The position numbers were made by a program, and so were the translations under genes. A stretch of DNA of 64,000 nt, taken from NCBI RefSeq assembly GCF_026210795.1, contig NC_089456.1, positions 1,552,501 through 1,616,500 on the forward strand, given 5' to 3'. Position 1 is the stretch's first letter; each line of letters opens with the position of its first letter. Of this stretch, positions 47,591 to 58,944 are shown in pieces. Source of the DNA: Rhizophagus irregularis (Eukaryota; Glomeromycota; Glomeromycetes; Glomerales; Glomeraceae). The notes under the pieces are model-generated. The model did not search any database and was not told where the DNA came from. It saw nothing but the letters and a program-made list of their open reading frames with translations.

Positions 47591-47931
47591 AATCTTAACA
47601 CTTATTATAATTTAGATTATCCCAGATACTGTAATTTATATCATTAATATAGATAGCTAAGATAGCTACATTATTGTAAATATAATTTATATCATTCTAA
47701 TATTATAAATATAATTTATTGTAAATTTGATGTTTATTTTAAGAATAATATACAAGAATATATAAAAGATATATAGACTATAATCCAGCGTGTGTGGAAA
47801 ATTTTTTTTAATATATTCAAAATGATTTTACTTTTTAAGAAAAAAATTTTTATGAATAACAGACAATAACCAATATAATTTATATCATTCTGTTAATTAT
47901 TAATATAATTTAATATATATTATTAAATATA
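47591..47931. other. 3' flank of bromodomain gene
   Basis: Very AT-rich; no gene. ATTTATATCATTAATATAGA-like sequence is loosely repeated. Confidence 0.3.
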
Positions 47932-50561
47932 CTAAGATATACTTTGAATTTTGTTATAATTATAATTAGATATTACTTCTTCATCAATAGGTTTCCATAA
48001 AATACGATGAAAACCAATTACTAAAATGACAAATCCTTTTAATTTATTAGGATTTGATTTAATTATTTCAATACGTTCATCTAATACTCCTGAACTAGAA
48101 TAATTAACAACTTTTCCTTTTGAAATTGTATTCATATATGATTTCAATTGACTTATACCATTATTTAATATTTCACCTATAGTTGTCTGATTAGTTTTTC
48201 TTAATTCTTTTGACCAATATGTATATGATCTTTTTAATAAAATTTCTTCATTTTCTTTTTCAAGAATTTTATCTAAATTTTCTAATTCATTTGCACCAAA
48301 TTCAACTTTTTGATTTTTTATCAGACCAACTAATAAAATATATTTTAATTCCAAGCTAATATAATTATCTCCTATTCCTTTTAAAACAAAAATATCTGAA
48401 TAACCAAAGCGACCTGATCCTTTTAATTTTTTGCCATCCATTACTAATGAAAGTTCTGGAATACGATATTTTAATGGTAAAAGACTTTCAACAATTGCTT
48501 GAAGCATAGATTCATTTGCCAAAGTTAAAGACATTTTTGATCTTGTTAATAGAAAAGTTTTTAAAATTTCAATAAAAGGTATAATATTACCTATAACAAG
48601 ATTTTCATATGCTGAAGCAACAAGTAGTGCATCATTAACAACCTGTCTATACATTAAATTATTTTTATTTTGTTCTAAAATTTGAATTTGTTTTTTCCAG
48701 GATCTATCAGTATCTTCAGTATCATTATCTCTTACTCTTTTTAATTCTTTTGTTTGTCTTTTTAATTCTCTTGTTTGTCTATCTTGATGAATTAGTTTTT
48801 CATTCCATTTTTTGTTAAAAATACATTCTAATGCTTTACCTGAACTATATACTTCACTTTTAATATCATTATATGCAGGGTTGGGAAATGTACTGTACTG
48901 TACCAGTACAGTTAGTACAGTATGTACAGTACTGTACTGTACTGAGTTTTTTTAGTACAAGTACATTTTTTTATATAAATTACAGAGGTATTTTCAATCA
49001 TATATACCTTGGTTTTAAGTGGTCCAGTGATTAGATTTCAATAAAATTAAGTTCATTAGATTCGTCTCAATGAGAGGAATTTAATAGTATTTATTTTATC
49101 ATAAATGAATCAATATTGACAGAGTTAGCATTTGAAGTAACTTTATTAAATATATGGTATTTAAAATTTTAAGTACAATGTACTAACTGTACTGTACTGT
49201 ACTGTACTGTACTGTACTGAAATTTTACCTCGTACACCATATTTTCCCAACCCTGATTATATGTATAACAATTGCAAAATATTAAACGAATATCCTTTTC
49301 AAATTCTTCCAAACTTGTGTATTGATTATTTTTCAATTTTAAATTTATAGTAAATAAATCCATTGGATTTTCAATAACCTTATTTTTAACATCTTTTTCA
49401 ACATATTTATAGAATAAATTAGCATAAGATTTGTTTTCAAGTTCATGAAGTATATCATAACAAAAGTCAGTAAATTGATTAGGTAAAACTGATTGTGAAG
49501 TTTCAGAAAGATTTTTAACAGGAATTTTAACTGTTTTTTTTGTAAGTAATACATCTGGTTGTGAATTTTCAGCAAGTAATAGATTTTCCTTTTCATATTC
49601 CTTAATAACTTGTAAATCTGGTTGTAAAAGTTCAGAAAGATTTTTAATAGAATCTTTACCTGTCTTTTTTGAAAGTAATGTATCTGGTTGAGAAATTTTA
49701 GCAAGTAATAGATTTTCCTTTTCATATTCCTTAATAATTTGTAAATCTGGTTGTAAAAGTTCAGAAAGATTTTTAATAGAATCTTTACCTGTCTTTTTTG
49801 AAAGTAATGTATCTGGTTGAGAAATTTTAGCAAGTATTAGATTCTTCTTATCACATTCATTAATAACTTCTTGCTTCTTTTTAGGTAAATCTGATTGTGA
49901 AGTTTCAACAAGATTTTTCTTCTTTTTATTAAATTCTTTAATAATTTCTTGCCAGAATATTTGTAATTCTTTTATATGTTGTAAATGTTCTGCTTTTATC
50001 TATAATAAGAAGAAATTGTTAATAGTGCACAATTTTATTTAGTAGTAAAGAAGGTACATAGCCAGTTCCTCCTCCAGAACAAGCAGACTTTACTAAACAA
50101 CAAAGTTAGGGTGCCTGAATTGAGAGCTTGGGCTGGTTACCAAACGAACAAATCCAGTAATTCTCATTAAGTGACTACGACGAGTTTTAGGAGTTACCCA
50201 CACTTTGCAAAATAAAAAATAAATGCACCTTATCCTTTAATGCATCAAAAATATCTGGTTCAAATAAGTTTTTGGCTGCATTTAAAAAACGTTTGTACCA
50301 AGTAATGTCAAAATTTTGCCATTTATCCAATGTTAATGATGAGTTAGTTAGTGAGTTTAATGAAGAAATAATAATAATATCTTGATTAAGATTCAAAAAT
50401 CCACGGTAAGTCAGATGATTTTTTGATTCAATTAAGTAAGAAACAAGAGCTAATAATAGTTAATGGGTTAGCTAGAAGCAAATGATCACTTTGTTAAAGA
50501 TTATTAGAATTTTAGAATTATTCTTACCATCATATCCAATATAATTTTCAGTTATATTCAT
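47932..50561 (-). CDS. Bromodomain plus PD-(D/E)XK-nuclease-like protein, interrupted by a MITE
   Basis: Exons on the minus strand: 50528-50561, 50229-50449 and 49999 to 47932; the last is interrupted by a MITE. Leaving out the MITE and one copy of its duplication, the frame is 644 codons with no stop. The order is an N-terminal helical region, then 43-residue repeats (KISQPDTLLSKKTGKDSIKN ...), then a bromodomain. The bromodomain has ENPMDLFTINLKLKNNQYTS, then FEKDIRLIFCNCYTYN with the conserved acetyl-lysine-contacting Asn. After it come a basic coiled coil (RQTRELKRQTKELKR) and a C-terminal domain with SDIFVLKGIGDNYISLELKY, an Asp ... Glu-x-Lys arrangement typical of PD-(D/E)XK nucleases. 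Reading acetylated histones combined with a nuclease fold suggests a chromatin or transposon-related role, which is inferred. The 161-codon frame overlapping 49345-49833 is a shadow. Confidence 0.75.
48876..49255. mobile_element. hAT MITE inserted in the bromodomain exon
   Basis: The inverted ends are CAGGGTTGGGAAA, and the element is flanked by the 8-bp duplication ATTATATG (48868-48875 and 49256-49263). It is 380 bp and carries TACTG/CAGTA pentamer arrays near both ends, most clearly ACTGTACTGTACTGTACTG at about 49188-49217. It sits directly after the conserved Tyr-Asn of the bromodomain. Confidence 0.92.
49600..49860 (-). repeat. 129-bp internal coding repeat of the bromodomain gene
   Basis: Two nearly identical 129-bp units (TATCTGG at 49681 and 49810 on the plus strand) encode two copies of a 43-residue segment running from KISQPDTLLSKK to KENLLLA. 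A third, diverged copy follows (ENSQPDVLLTKK). The near-identity at DNA level indicates a recent in-frame duplication. Confidence 0.8.
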
Positions 50562-52086
50562 GATTCATTAACTTATGAAAAAAAATAATGAAAAAATAAA
50601 ATATGTATTTGTAAGTAATACTATTTGCAGAAAAAAAAAGCAAAGTCAGAAAAAAAAGCAAAGTTAAAAGCAAGTTGAGAAATTGGAATTTTAAATATAA
50701 AAAACTCATATGACTCATTGACACAAAAAAAACACTACCAAATACTCAGCTTTTGTCAGTTCAACACATTATTACAAAAGATTATAAACTTTATATGTGA
50801 TCAATGTAAGAATGAATAAATATGGTTGTAATATAACATTTTTTCATATTAATCTAGAACAAACTAGTGAAAAAATAAGTATTTAACGTATGATATAAGA
50901 ACTAAATATATTGTTTTTTGGCACATGCTCAGTATACACGATCCATATAAGAATGAAAACTCACATTGCAGAAATAGAATCGTAATTGATAAAGAAAAAA
51001 TAAGTAAATAAGTATCATAATGTACGATGTACAGTACACATCACGACCATCACGTTTTTTTTAACTATGAATATTAAATAATCATGAGTAACTTATATAT
51101 ACAACAACTATGAATATTAAATTTAATCACGAGTAACTTATATGTACAACATGTATACCAGATGATATATTGTCTTGATAAGAGATAAAATTTTAGTTCA
51201 TAATTATATTCTTTAATTACACTCACTAGTCAGAACCTCTTATTTATTACGTATTAAAATGAAAAATGACTTAAGATCCGTGCTTATTCATAATTAACCT
51301 TAATATAGTCTTAATCCTTTTTAATAATGTGATATTATATAGTCCCATCTGAAATTTATTATTAATAGCTTATCTGCTATAATTAAAATAGAAAGTCCTT
51401 TACTAAATTTAACTTTTTTTTCAAACCTCTATAACTATAAATTCATTATTTTATTTTTTTTTTCAAAGTATGCAAGAATATTCAAAACAATTGCTTCTTT
51501 TCACTTTTTTCTAAAACTAAAAAATTCATTACAAAATAGTTAAATATTGCTAAAGTAATATTTTAAGTACAGCTCTTTAGAAAAAAAACAAATTTTATTG
51601 AATTTTAATAATTTAGAATTCTTTGAAATATATCCAAATTTAAGATGTGCTTATCAGTCATAAAAAGCCTATGAAATCCAAGCCTGAAAAAAAATTGAAA
51701 TTACAGAAGGACCAACATATGCTTTATGAAATAAGTTAACCAACATCCCAAACATGAATACGGGTTTTAAAGAATCAAAGCTTCGATTAACTGCTTTACA
51801 AATTGATAAAGTTGTAATTCAAACAGTATTTCTCTGTGAAACACAAGAAACACATTTGGCTATGATCAGGTTTTATATCTCTTTAATCAAATGTTAGAAA
51901 TTCTTGTAATATAATACTAGTTAATAGCACATTTCCTAAAAAAAAAGCGGATTTCAAATTTATAAAATTTTCAGTAATAGAAAAAATAAAATTTCTCAAT
52001 ATATCTCACTAATGAAAAAAATAATCATATACTTTTTTTGGAATAAAGAAACTTTAATTATTTAATAATATACATCATAATCATCT
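50562..52086. other. Intergenic, no gene seen
   Basis: AT-rich sequence between two minus-strand genes. ATGAATATTAAAT(AATC)ACGAGTAACTTATAT is repeated at about 51066 and 51107. No open frame of note. Confidence 0.4.
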
Positions 52087-53691
52087 TTATAAATAATCAA
52101 TATTCTTTAACAAATTAGCATAATTATCAAAGGCTAAATATAAATCACTAAAATTTAGAACCTTAATATTATATAAATTAAATTCCTCCACTTCATCTTC
52201 CAAATAAAACAAATCAACCCCTTTAAGATTATTAATAGCCAAATACTTGACTCTTCTCTCCTTCATAATATATTCCTTTATACAATGTAAAATATCATCA
52301 TTATTGTTTTGCATTATTTTTAACCTATTAATAAAAATATTTTGAGAATTTTCTAAGAATACTCTAAAATCATTTTCTCTAATATTAAGAGTCAAACTTA
52401 AGTATTCAAGTTTAGAAGGGAGAATTTTTCCTAAATTTTGTAATAAGGCAGAACTACAATATGATGAAGGTTGAATTTCCCACGTATTGATTGAAAGATA
52501 ATTAAGACTTTGTTTAATAATTTCAACTAGATAAATAAAACGATGAATTTCAAATACATGAAAATCAAGAAATTTGATATTTTTACAATATTTTGCAATT
52601 AAATCTAATGCGTACTGTTTTAATGAATGATCCCGATTATTTACTCTAAAATTTTCTAAATAGTCACCATATTTTTGTAATATTAATTGTAATGATTCAA
52701 TTTGTGATGATTGACTTGTAAATAAAGATTTTAATTTAAATGGTTTGGTTAAATTAAGAATTTGTTGAGTAAAACCACTATTTAAAGAATAACAATAAAT
52801 GATATGAACTGATTCCAAAACATTTAATTGTTCAATTGTCTTATCTAAATTGATTATACCTTCAAAATCGACACGATAAAATATAATTGTATTTAAGGTA
52901 TTCGAACAATTAGAATCTTTTGATGATAATAATGATTGATATAAAGGAAATTTATCATGACTTAATAAAATTTTTTTAAGATTTTGATGTAAATTAATTA
53001 CTTGAAAGATACGATTTTTAACTAACTTATATTCATGATTATTAATACTGTTGTGATATGATGGAAAATCTGATGGACTATCAAAATAAATATTTAAATT
53101 TTTGATATTATGAATAAAATTTGTATTTTGTAAAATTAAATCAAGAAAATTATTAAAATACATATTATTATTATAAATATGAGTACTTGAGATCTCAATT
53201 TCAAGAGTATGTAAATTTACTTCATTTTCAATAAATAATTTAAATAGTGACATATTAATCAATCTTTTAAAAGCAGATCTTGAAAGATTACTTAAATATT
53301 TCAAAAAATATCTATTTCCTGATTTTGATGATCTGACAGCAATTTCAAACCACATATTAACACAAAAAGTAACATCAAACATATTCAAATATTTTAAAAA
53401 CCTAACATAATTGAACAATGTATTCGAAGGTAATAAATTATCATCAATTTTGTCTAATTTTGATTTTAAATCATCATTTAAATTTAAATTATCTAAGTAA
53501 ATTTCAATAAAATTATAATTTCCGGTACGGAATGAAAATGAATTTTCCCATAATAATGGAATCGCTAAACGACACCATAATCTGTTAACTAAAATGCATG
53601 AATGTAAAGTTGAATGATCCTTTTGGAAATATTTTATAATTTTATATGTTAACTCAGGTAAATCTCCTGAAAATATTTTTGAGCAAGACAT
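52087..53691 (-). CDS. F-box protein with leucine-rich C-terminal region
   Basis: 534 aa if started at 53691, which gives MSCSKIFSGDLPEL exactly as in the paralogues. An in-frame ATG at 53811 would add 40 residues but would overlap the conserved upstream motif, so it is rejected. The F-box covers about residues 10-52 (YKIIKYFQKDHSTLHSC ... RLAIPLLWENSF). The remainder is leucine-rich, with LNTIIFYRVDF and LGKILPSKLEYLSLTL blocks matching the other copies. A ubiquitin-ligase substrate-receptor role is inferred. It is the only member of the four that lies on the minus strand. Confidence 0.85.
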   Translation of the reverse strand: MSCSKIFSGDLPELTYKIIKYFQKDHSTLHSCILVNRLWCRLAIPLLWENSFSFRTGNYNFIEIYLDNLNLNDDLKSKLDKIDDNLLPSNTLFNYVRFLKYLNMFDVTFCVNMWFEIAVRSSKSGNRYFLKYLSNLSRSAFKRLINMSLFKLFIENEVNLHTLEIEISSTHIYNNNMYFNNFLDLILQNTNFIHNIKNLNIYFDSPSDFPSYHNSINNHEYKLVKNRIFQVINLHQNLKKILLSHDKFPLYQSLLSSKDSNCSNTLNTIIFYRVDFEGIINLDKTIEQLNVLESVHIIYCYSLNSGFTQQILNLTKPFKLKSLFTSQSSQIESLQLILQKYGDYLENFRVNNRDHSLKQYALDLIAKYCKNIKFLDFHVFEIHRFIYLVEIIKQSLNYLSINTWEIQPSSYCSSALLQNLGKILPSKLEYLSLTLNIRENDFRVFLENSQNIFINRLKIMQNNNDDILHCIKEYIMKERRVKYLAINNLKGVDLFYLEDEVEEFNLYNIKVLNFSDLYLAFDNYANLLKNIDYL

Positions 53692-53769
53692 GTTGTAATT
53701 AAAAGTGAAAGGGGAAAAGGGGAAGTATGAAAGTATCAAATTGTTATTATTACGCCGATCTTGAGTAAA

Positions 53770-53813
53770 TTTATATTCATTTTCGGAGTGATGATCCGAT
53801 ATTTGTCGCACAA
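53770..53813 (-). promoter_or_regulatory. Shared F-box upstream element, copy 3
   Basis: Read on the minus strand, TGTGCGACA (53804-53812) is followed by AATATCGGATCATCACTCCGA and AAATGAATATAAA. It begins about 113 bp before the ATG at 53691. Both arms (TCGGA and TCCGA) are present, as in copy 1. Confidence 0.6.
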
Positions 53814-56781
53814 CTCAATAATCAATATGGTTATGAAGTCGCAGTAACTGGTCGATCATTACTCTTCGTCTCTCCGTATAAATAATTTCTTGAATTTATG
53901 TAATGTAGTGCGAGTTAGTATAGGTTTTTGTTGATCAAGTAAATTCATGGCATAAATATTCGCTGGATTGAAGGTTGACCCAAAATAATTAATAATAATC
54001 CAAAGTTTGCTATTTACCACCACTGGTGCTTGTCACGTAATAATATATATCACGTGACTTTTACACTTTGATTTTACTTTGGTTACTATTATCTTTAATA
54101 TTACTATTACTTACTGTATGTAAAGAATCTTTATAATACAATTGATACATTTAATAAAAGAAATCAATAACAAGCTAATTTATTTCCCAAGTATTCATTT
54201 TCTTTGTAACTCAACGACGACTGTAAATGGTCAATTATGGTTAAAAAATATTTATTATAAATTTGAATATCATAATTTTATTAGAAATGAGCAAGTTCAA
54301 AATAAATCACATTTAATATATTTTACATTTTATAGTTCTAACTCTCCCTTAATCATGAACTCTTGTTTAAGATAAATGTTATAACTTATAAGCCAATCAA
54401 AATTTAGACAAAATCACGTGCGGAAGAAAATTTGTTGGTTAAATAAAATGTCACGAAATGGCATTTTGATTGAAATAGAAAAACGGAGGGTGTGATATCG
54501 GTATGAATAAAGCAAATTATAGTATTCATTATAAAAAATTTTAAATAAATAAATAAATTATTTTAAAATATTAAATTTTACATTGAAAAATGTAGACATT
54601 ATACCAAATTTGATTTATTTACTATTTATAGTTTTTTAAAGTTCGTCTCATTACCACTTTTCACAGCATACTAAGATCTTGGTATCTTAAATATTCAGAT
54701 GGCACTGGGCAAGGACCTGATGGAAAAGAAAATTCGGATCCTCATATTATTCATAAATCAGAAAAAAGGAAATTAATAAAAAGAAACTAATTTGAAAACT
54801 TACGTTTTGCTAAAATAAAATTTACATATTTACATTTTTATATTTGACATTCTTACTTTTATTACATTATACACTTTATTAAACATTCACTTCATACTTT
54901 GAATTTATTAAATTATACGTTTTATGACTTTATCAGTGAAAATTATTTATATTTACGTTACTTAATTTCTTAAGTTTAATATTTTAAATAATTCGTTTAT
55001 TATACTCTTAAAGTTTTACATATCATTTAAAATACTTTAATTATATTTTTGTCATTAAATATGATATACTAATTATATTCTTATAAATATACTTTAATTT
55101 ATTTAATTATCAACAATTTTTGATTTCCGATTGGCTAATTTAAAACAATTAAATATTGAATTTTTTTCATGCGGGCAATAATCACTTTTTCGCATAGTTA
55201 TTTTACTGATAAGTTAATCAATTTTTTAATATCATATGATCAATTCTATTTTATAAATGTATACAAATATATATGCATACATGTATACCCTTATACTTCC
55301 TCAAACTATTAAATTATAAATTTTTAATTAGCCCATCTTTCTCTGATACACTTTCCATTCTAATAGTCAAAGCTCTCTCAATAACCAAAAATTCGCATCA
55401 TTATGTTTTTATCTACCATAAATATTATTTGCTGCACACTAGTACTTCAATTAGAAGATATTTAGCAAGGAACATTTCAAGCAATTTGAGAATTGAGAAA
55501 CCATTTAAAACGAGAAATGTACATGTGCAGTATCGTAATAAAAACATAGTGTTAATTTTTCTCTATTAGTCAAACTGCCTGAGAATGTGGTAACTTACAA
55601 CTCTTGCAGGTCTTGGATTAGCGGCAGTTTGGAAAAGATAGATGTATCCAAACAGCACCTACTGCGTGGGAATTTTATCAGATTTACCCTATCCAGCACT
55701 AAAACTCATATCAAAATGTTCGTAAAAGAGTGAATAACCAGTTGAAATGGTAAAAATGCGTCAAACTTTAATATTCTAAGCACTCGCCCAACTCTTCCAC
55801 CTTTTGTTATGTCCTGGAGAGTAACGTAGTTATGTGATTTTTGCCATCTTACATTACACACTTAGCCAACTTTTTTTATAGTATTCAATTAAAGATTATT
55901 ACATTATTGTGTTGTACAGTGACATTGCACGTCTTCACTTCAGAATACGGATACGGTAGTTCTGGCTTTCTGGCTTTGGTGCAGTTGGCAGTTTAAGGAA
56001 TCACTTATTCGGTTCAAGAAAAATTTGAAATTCCACTTAAAGGAACTGAATAACTCACTCAAACAAACTTACAAATGGATTGAACAACTTGATAATGTAA
56101 ATGAATATTGAATGACCACTCCCTAATAATTGCAAAATTACTGATTTTAAACATCTTATTCAAATCTAAAAATCAAAAGTATGGTTTCAGAGATGTCTTT
56201 TTTTAAGGGTTATCTCTTTGGAGTTAGATCTAACGAAGAAAAAATTAAAGTGCTATAATCATAAAAGATTGTAATTGTTTTAATCTTTATATTTTTATAA
56301 CTACTATATTATTATCAACATATCTTTAACAATAAAAAGATTTATTCTGTGTTATACTTTTAAATGTAATAAAGCCCTATGTGGCCATTTAATGCGAACC
56401 CAATTTCAACATCAAGTTATTTACTCTCCTGCTTTTCTATAAAATTTCTATAGTTAATATAAATATATAATTTATCTATATTGACATAGATAGAGATTTG
56501 AGAAGAAAAAAATATCCACATCTCTAGTCATTGCTTCACTAGATGCTGGGTCTTTGACTTCCCTCCAGTTCGCTAAATCTATTAAATCTATTACTTCATA
56601 CAGATTGATTCTCTACAAGACCTGAGTATTGTTTCTAAAACATAAAATTCATAAATCAGCTTTGCAGACAAAACTTGTCATCATCCAAGGGCCACCTTGA
56701 AAAATTGCCAAGAAAAAATTTTTATTAATATATATAAAAATAAATACATAAGTTTGGGTCGTAGACCGTAATACATGATGA
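53814..56781. other. Long intergenic stretch without a recognisable gene
   Basis: AT-rich, 3 kb. Frames of 77 and 98 codons (54142-54375, 55273-55569) have no motif or conserved neighbours and are not called. Slightly less AT-rich DNA from 55560 to 56640 may hold old transposon debris, but nothing was assignable. Confidence 0.4.
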
Positions 56782-56985
56782 CTAATTTGATTTTCCTGCG
56801 ATGTTACTCAATGATTTTACCTTTTTACTCCACTTTGAAAAGCTTCCACCGGCTTCTGTGCCACCTCCAATAACCATACAATATGGAAAAAAAATTAAAA
56901 AAATTGAAATGTTTACCCTTTCCACCTTAGCTTGCAAATTCTCATCTTTATATACGACAGTCACTGGCTCCGATAGCTTAAACAA
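56782..56985 (-). CDS. Possible small or partial protein-coding exon, unknown function
   Basis: The minus strand encodes LSEPVTVVYKDENLQAKVER, a GT/AG-bordered stretch of about 49-54 bp, and then GTEAGGSFSKWSKKVKSLSN and a stop. The basic serine-rich C-terminus has real-protein composition. It could be the last exons of a gene or of a gene fragment; the upstream part was not found. No family is recognised. Confidence 0.3.
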   Translation of the reverse strand: MFKLSEPVTVVYKDENLQAKVERVNISIFLIFFPYCMVIGGGTEAGGSFSKWSKKVKSLSNIAGKSN

Positions 56986-57381
56986 TGGTTATCTAGTATT
57001 ATGTGATCATCATGAATTGATCAACTAAATATAACTGCAGGTGATATAACCTCCAGTATGTATGGTCACATGATTGAATTATTGTTGGTACGACATATAC
57101 AATAAAATTTATTTATAACATCTAATAAAGTAAATTAATTATCTACATATAATATAACATCAATTTTTTCGTTAAGAACCTTGCAATTTCGTAAATCATG
57201 GCAGTTTTTTAATAACCTCTACACTTTCGTGATTTTTTCAGAGTGCTATCATTTTATCATTTGTATTAACACTTTGATTCCTTGTTTATTTATTACTTTT
57301 AACATTTAACAAGCATGAATAATATACAATAGAAGTGTGTGATTTAATCGCTGGTGAAGTTTAACGAATTAATCTGGGTAG

Positions 57382-58718
57382 TGAAGGGTGGAGATGGAGA
57401 AAAGGAGAAGGAGAAAAAGAAATTATTGGAAAAGTTAAAAGGTAAACAAACACAGTTCATCGAGACAGAACCAGCAACACCAGCAACACCGCCGGAGTGA
57501 ATCTATATGGGACTGTCAAATTGGGCCACAAAGAAAGATAGATTTTCTACAAAAAGACAGACACCGAATGAAGAAGAGGTTGTGAATCTTATACAAAACT
57601 GGAGGTTAAAGGACAAAGAAGTAGCTAGTGATGCTAGTGATTCAGAATTAGGATTTGACAAACTTGAAAGAGAAAATAGTGTACCTTTAAAATGGGACAA
57701 CATTAAGACTGAGGAAGTAGTTGAAATTATAAAAGATTACCGATCGAACAAAAAAACAAAATACAATCAGTATCAGAAATAAACGAGTTTAGCAGAGATA
57801 GAATTGAAACTGGTAGAATTAAAAGACATCTTCAATCAAACGTCTAACGAAATGGAATGGGAAAAAATTAATCTACAAGCCGTGCAAGACATACTACAGG
57901 AACATAACTTGGATGGTTTAGAAAATTTCCGAGTATGGGCTATGGAAAAGAATAATTTTTTCCACGTAGGCAACACAATTATCAGTTTAGTGGAACAAAA
58001 TAAAATCATGGAAAAATACACCACACTAAACGACAATTTTACAAAAAGATTGAAGGATGAAAACAGATATAAGAACGACAACGAAATAGGGGAGAAAAGA
58101 GTGGCTTTGGAATCTCCGAGTAGAGAAAGTGTAGATTTGAGTAGTCCTGAGGGCAAATTGAACTGGGGCGAAAAGGTAAAAGAAATCAACAAAAGCGGAA
58201 GTATTTCACCGAGTACCAGCAAAGCACAAGCACAAGAAACGGTTAATGATGGGCAACGAACGATGGGCGGCATGAAAAGAAGAAGAACAATAGAAGAAAG
58301 AAATAAACTCGTTACAACAAAAGTTACACAATTGAAGTCACGTGTTTACACATTAAAAAAATAATTTTTCCGACAACAAATATTAAATTTAACTTTTTAC
58401 GAATTTTTTGATTTATAGCTTTAGTTTAGATTTTTAGGATAGAAATTAAAATTCTGACTTTACAATGTATATTTTAGATAGACTTTTATCCAAACATGCT
58501 CAATTTCAATTAGTTAGGTCTGAAATAATAGTTTAGGATGAAGGATTTAGTATTTATTTTCTTTATTTTTTGTAATGTGTCTTTTGTTCCGAATACTCTG
58601 TTATAGGGTTGTCACGTGATTTGCACGGATGGCTCTAAGTATCTTAATATTAAGGGTCTCTAATATTGTATTATATCCTAATAAAGATGCATTACAATTT
58701 TTTTTTTTTAAAAAAAAA
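57382..58718 (+). mobile_element. Poly(A)-tailed retroposed insert with 16-bp target duplication, unknown ORF
   Basis: GAATTAATCTGGG(T/C)AG occurs at 57366-57381 and 58719-58734. The right copy is preceded by a run of nine or more A's, and AATAAA (58679-58684) lies about 30 bp before the A-run. These are marks of target-primed retroposition (LINE-driven). The insert is intronless and less AT-rich than its surroundings. It encodes a mostly continuous frame (57507-58364) with segments like NEEEVVNLIQNWRLKDKEV and MKRRRTIEERNKLVTTKV, broken in about two places. The protein is not recognised; no reverse transcriptase is visible, so it is either a processed copy of a gene or a partial non-LTR element. 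Confidence 0.6.
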
Positions 58719-58734
58719 GAATTAATCTGGGCAG

Positions 58735-58944
58735 GTAAATCTGGGGTTTAATCCTATACTTTTGATTAGTGTGGCGCTTCAATCGCTTCATAATAATGCA
58801 TATAATAAATCCTTATATGTTTCTGATTTTCATACCGCACATGGGATCTGCATATTGCCTAAATATTACTACAGCATAGCATGCACCCCTTAACAGTTAA
58901 CTAACATGTCTTTTTAGGGAGAATTTTGATATAATTATCTAGCA
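58735..58944. other. Upstream region of the last kinase gene
   Basis: Short spacer between the retroposed insert and the inferred kinase start. No clear TATA or other site. Confidence 0.3.

Noticed and set aside
49345-49833. 162-codon minus-strand frame
   Set aside because: It is a shifted frame over the 129-bp coding repeats of the bromodomain gene; the true frame has no ATG there, being an internal exon.
53692-53811. Upstream ATG extending the minus-strand F-box protein by 40 residues
   Set aside because: The paralogues all begin at M(S/T)CSKIFSG, and the extension overlaps the conserved upstream motif.
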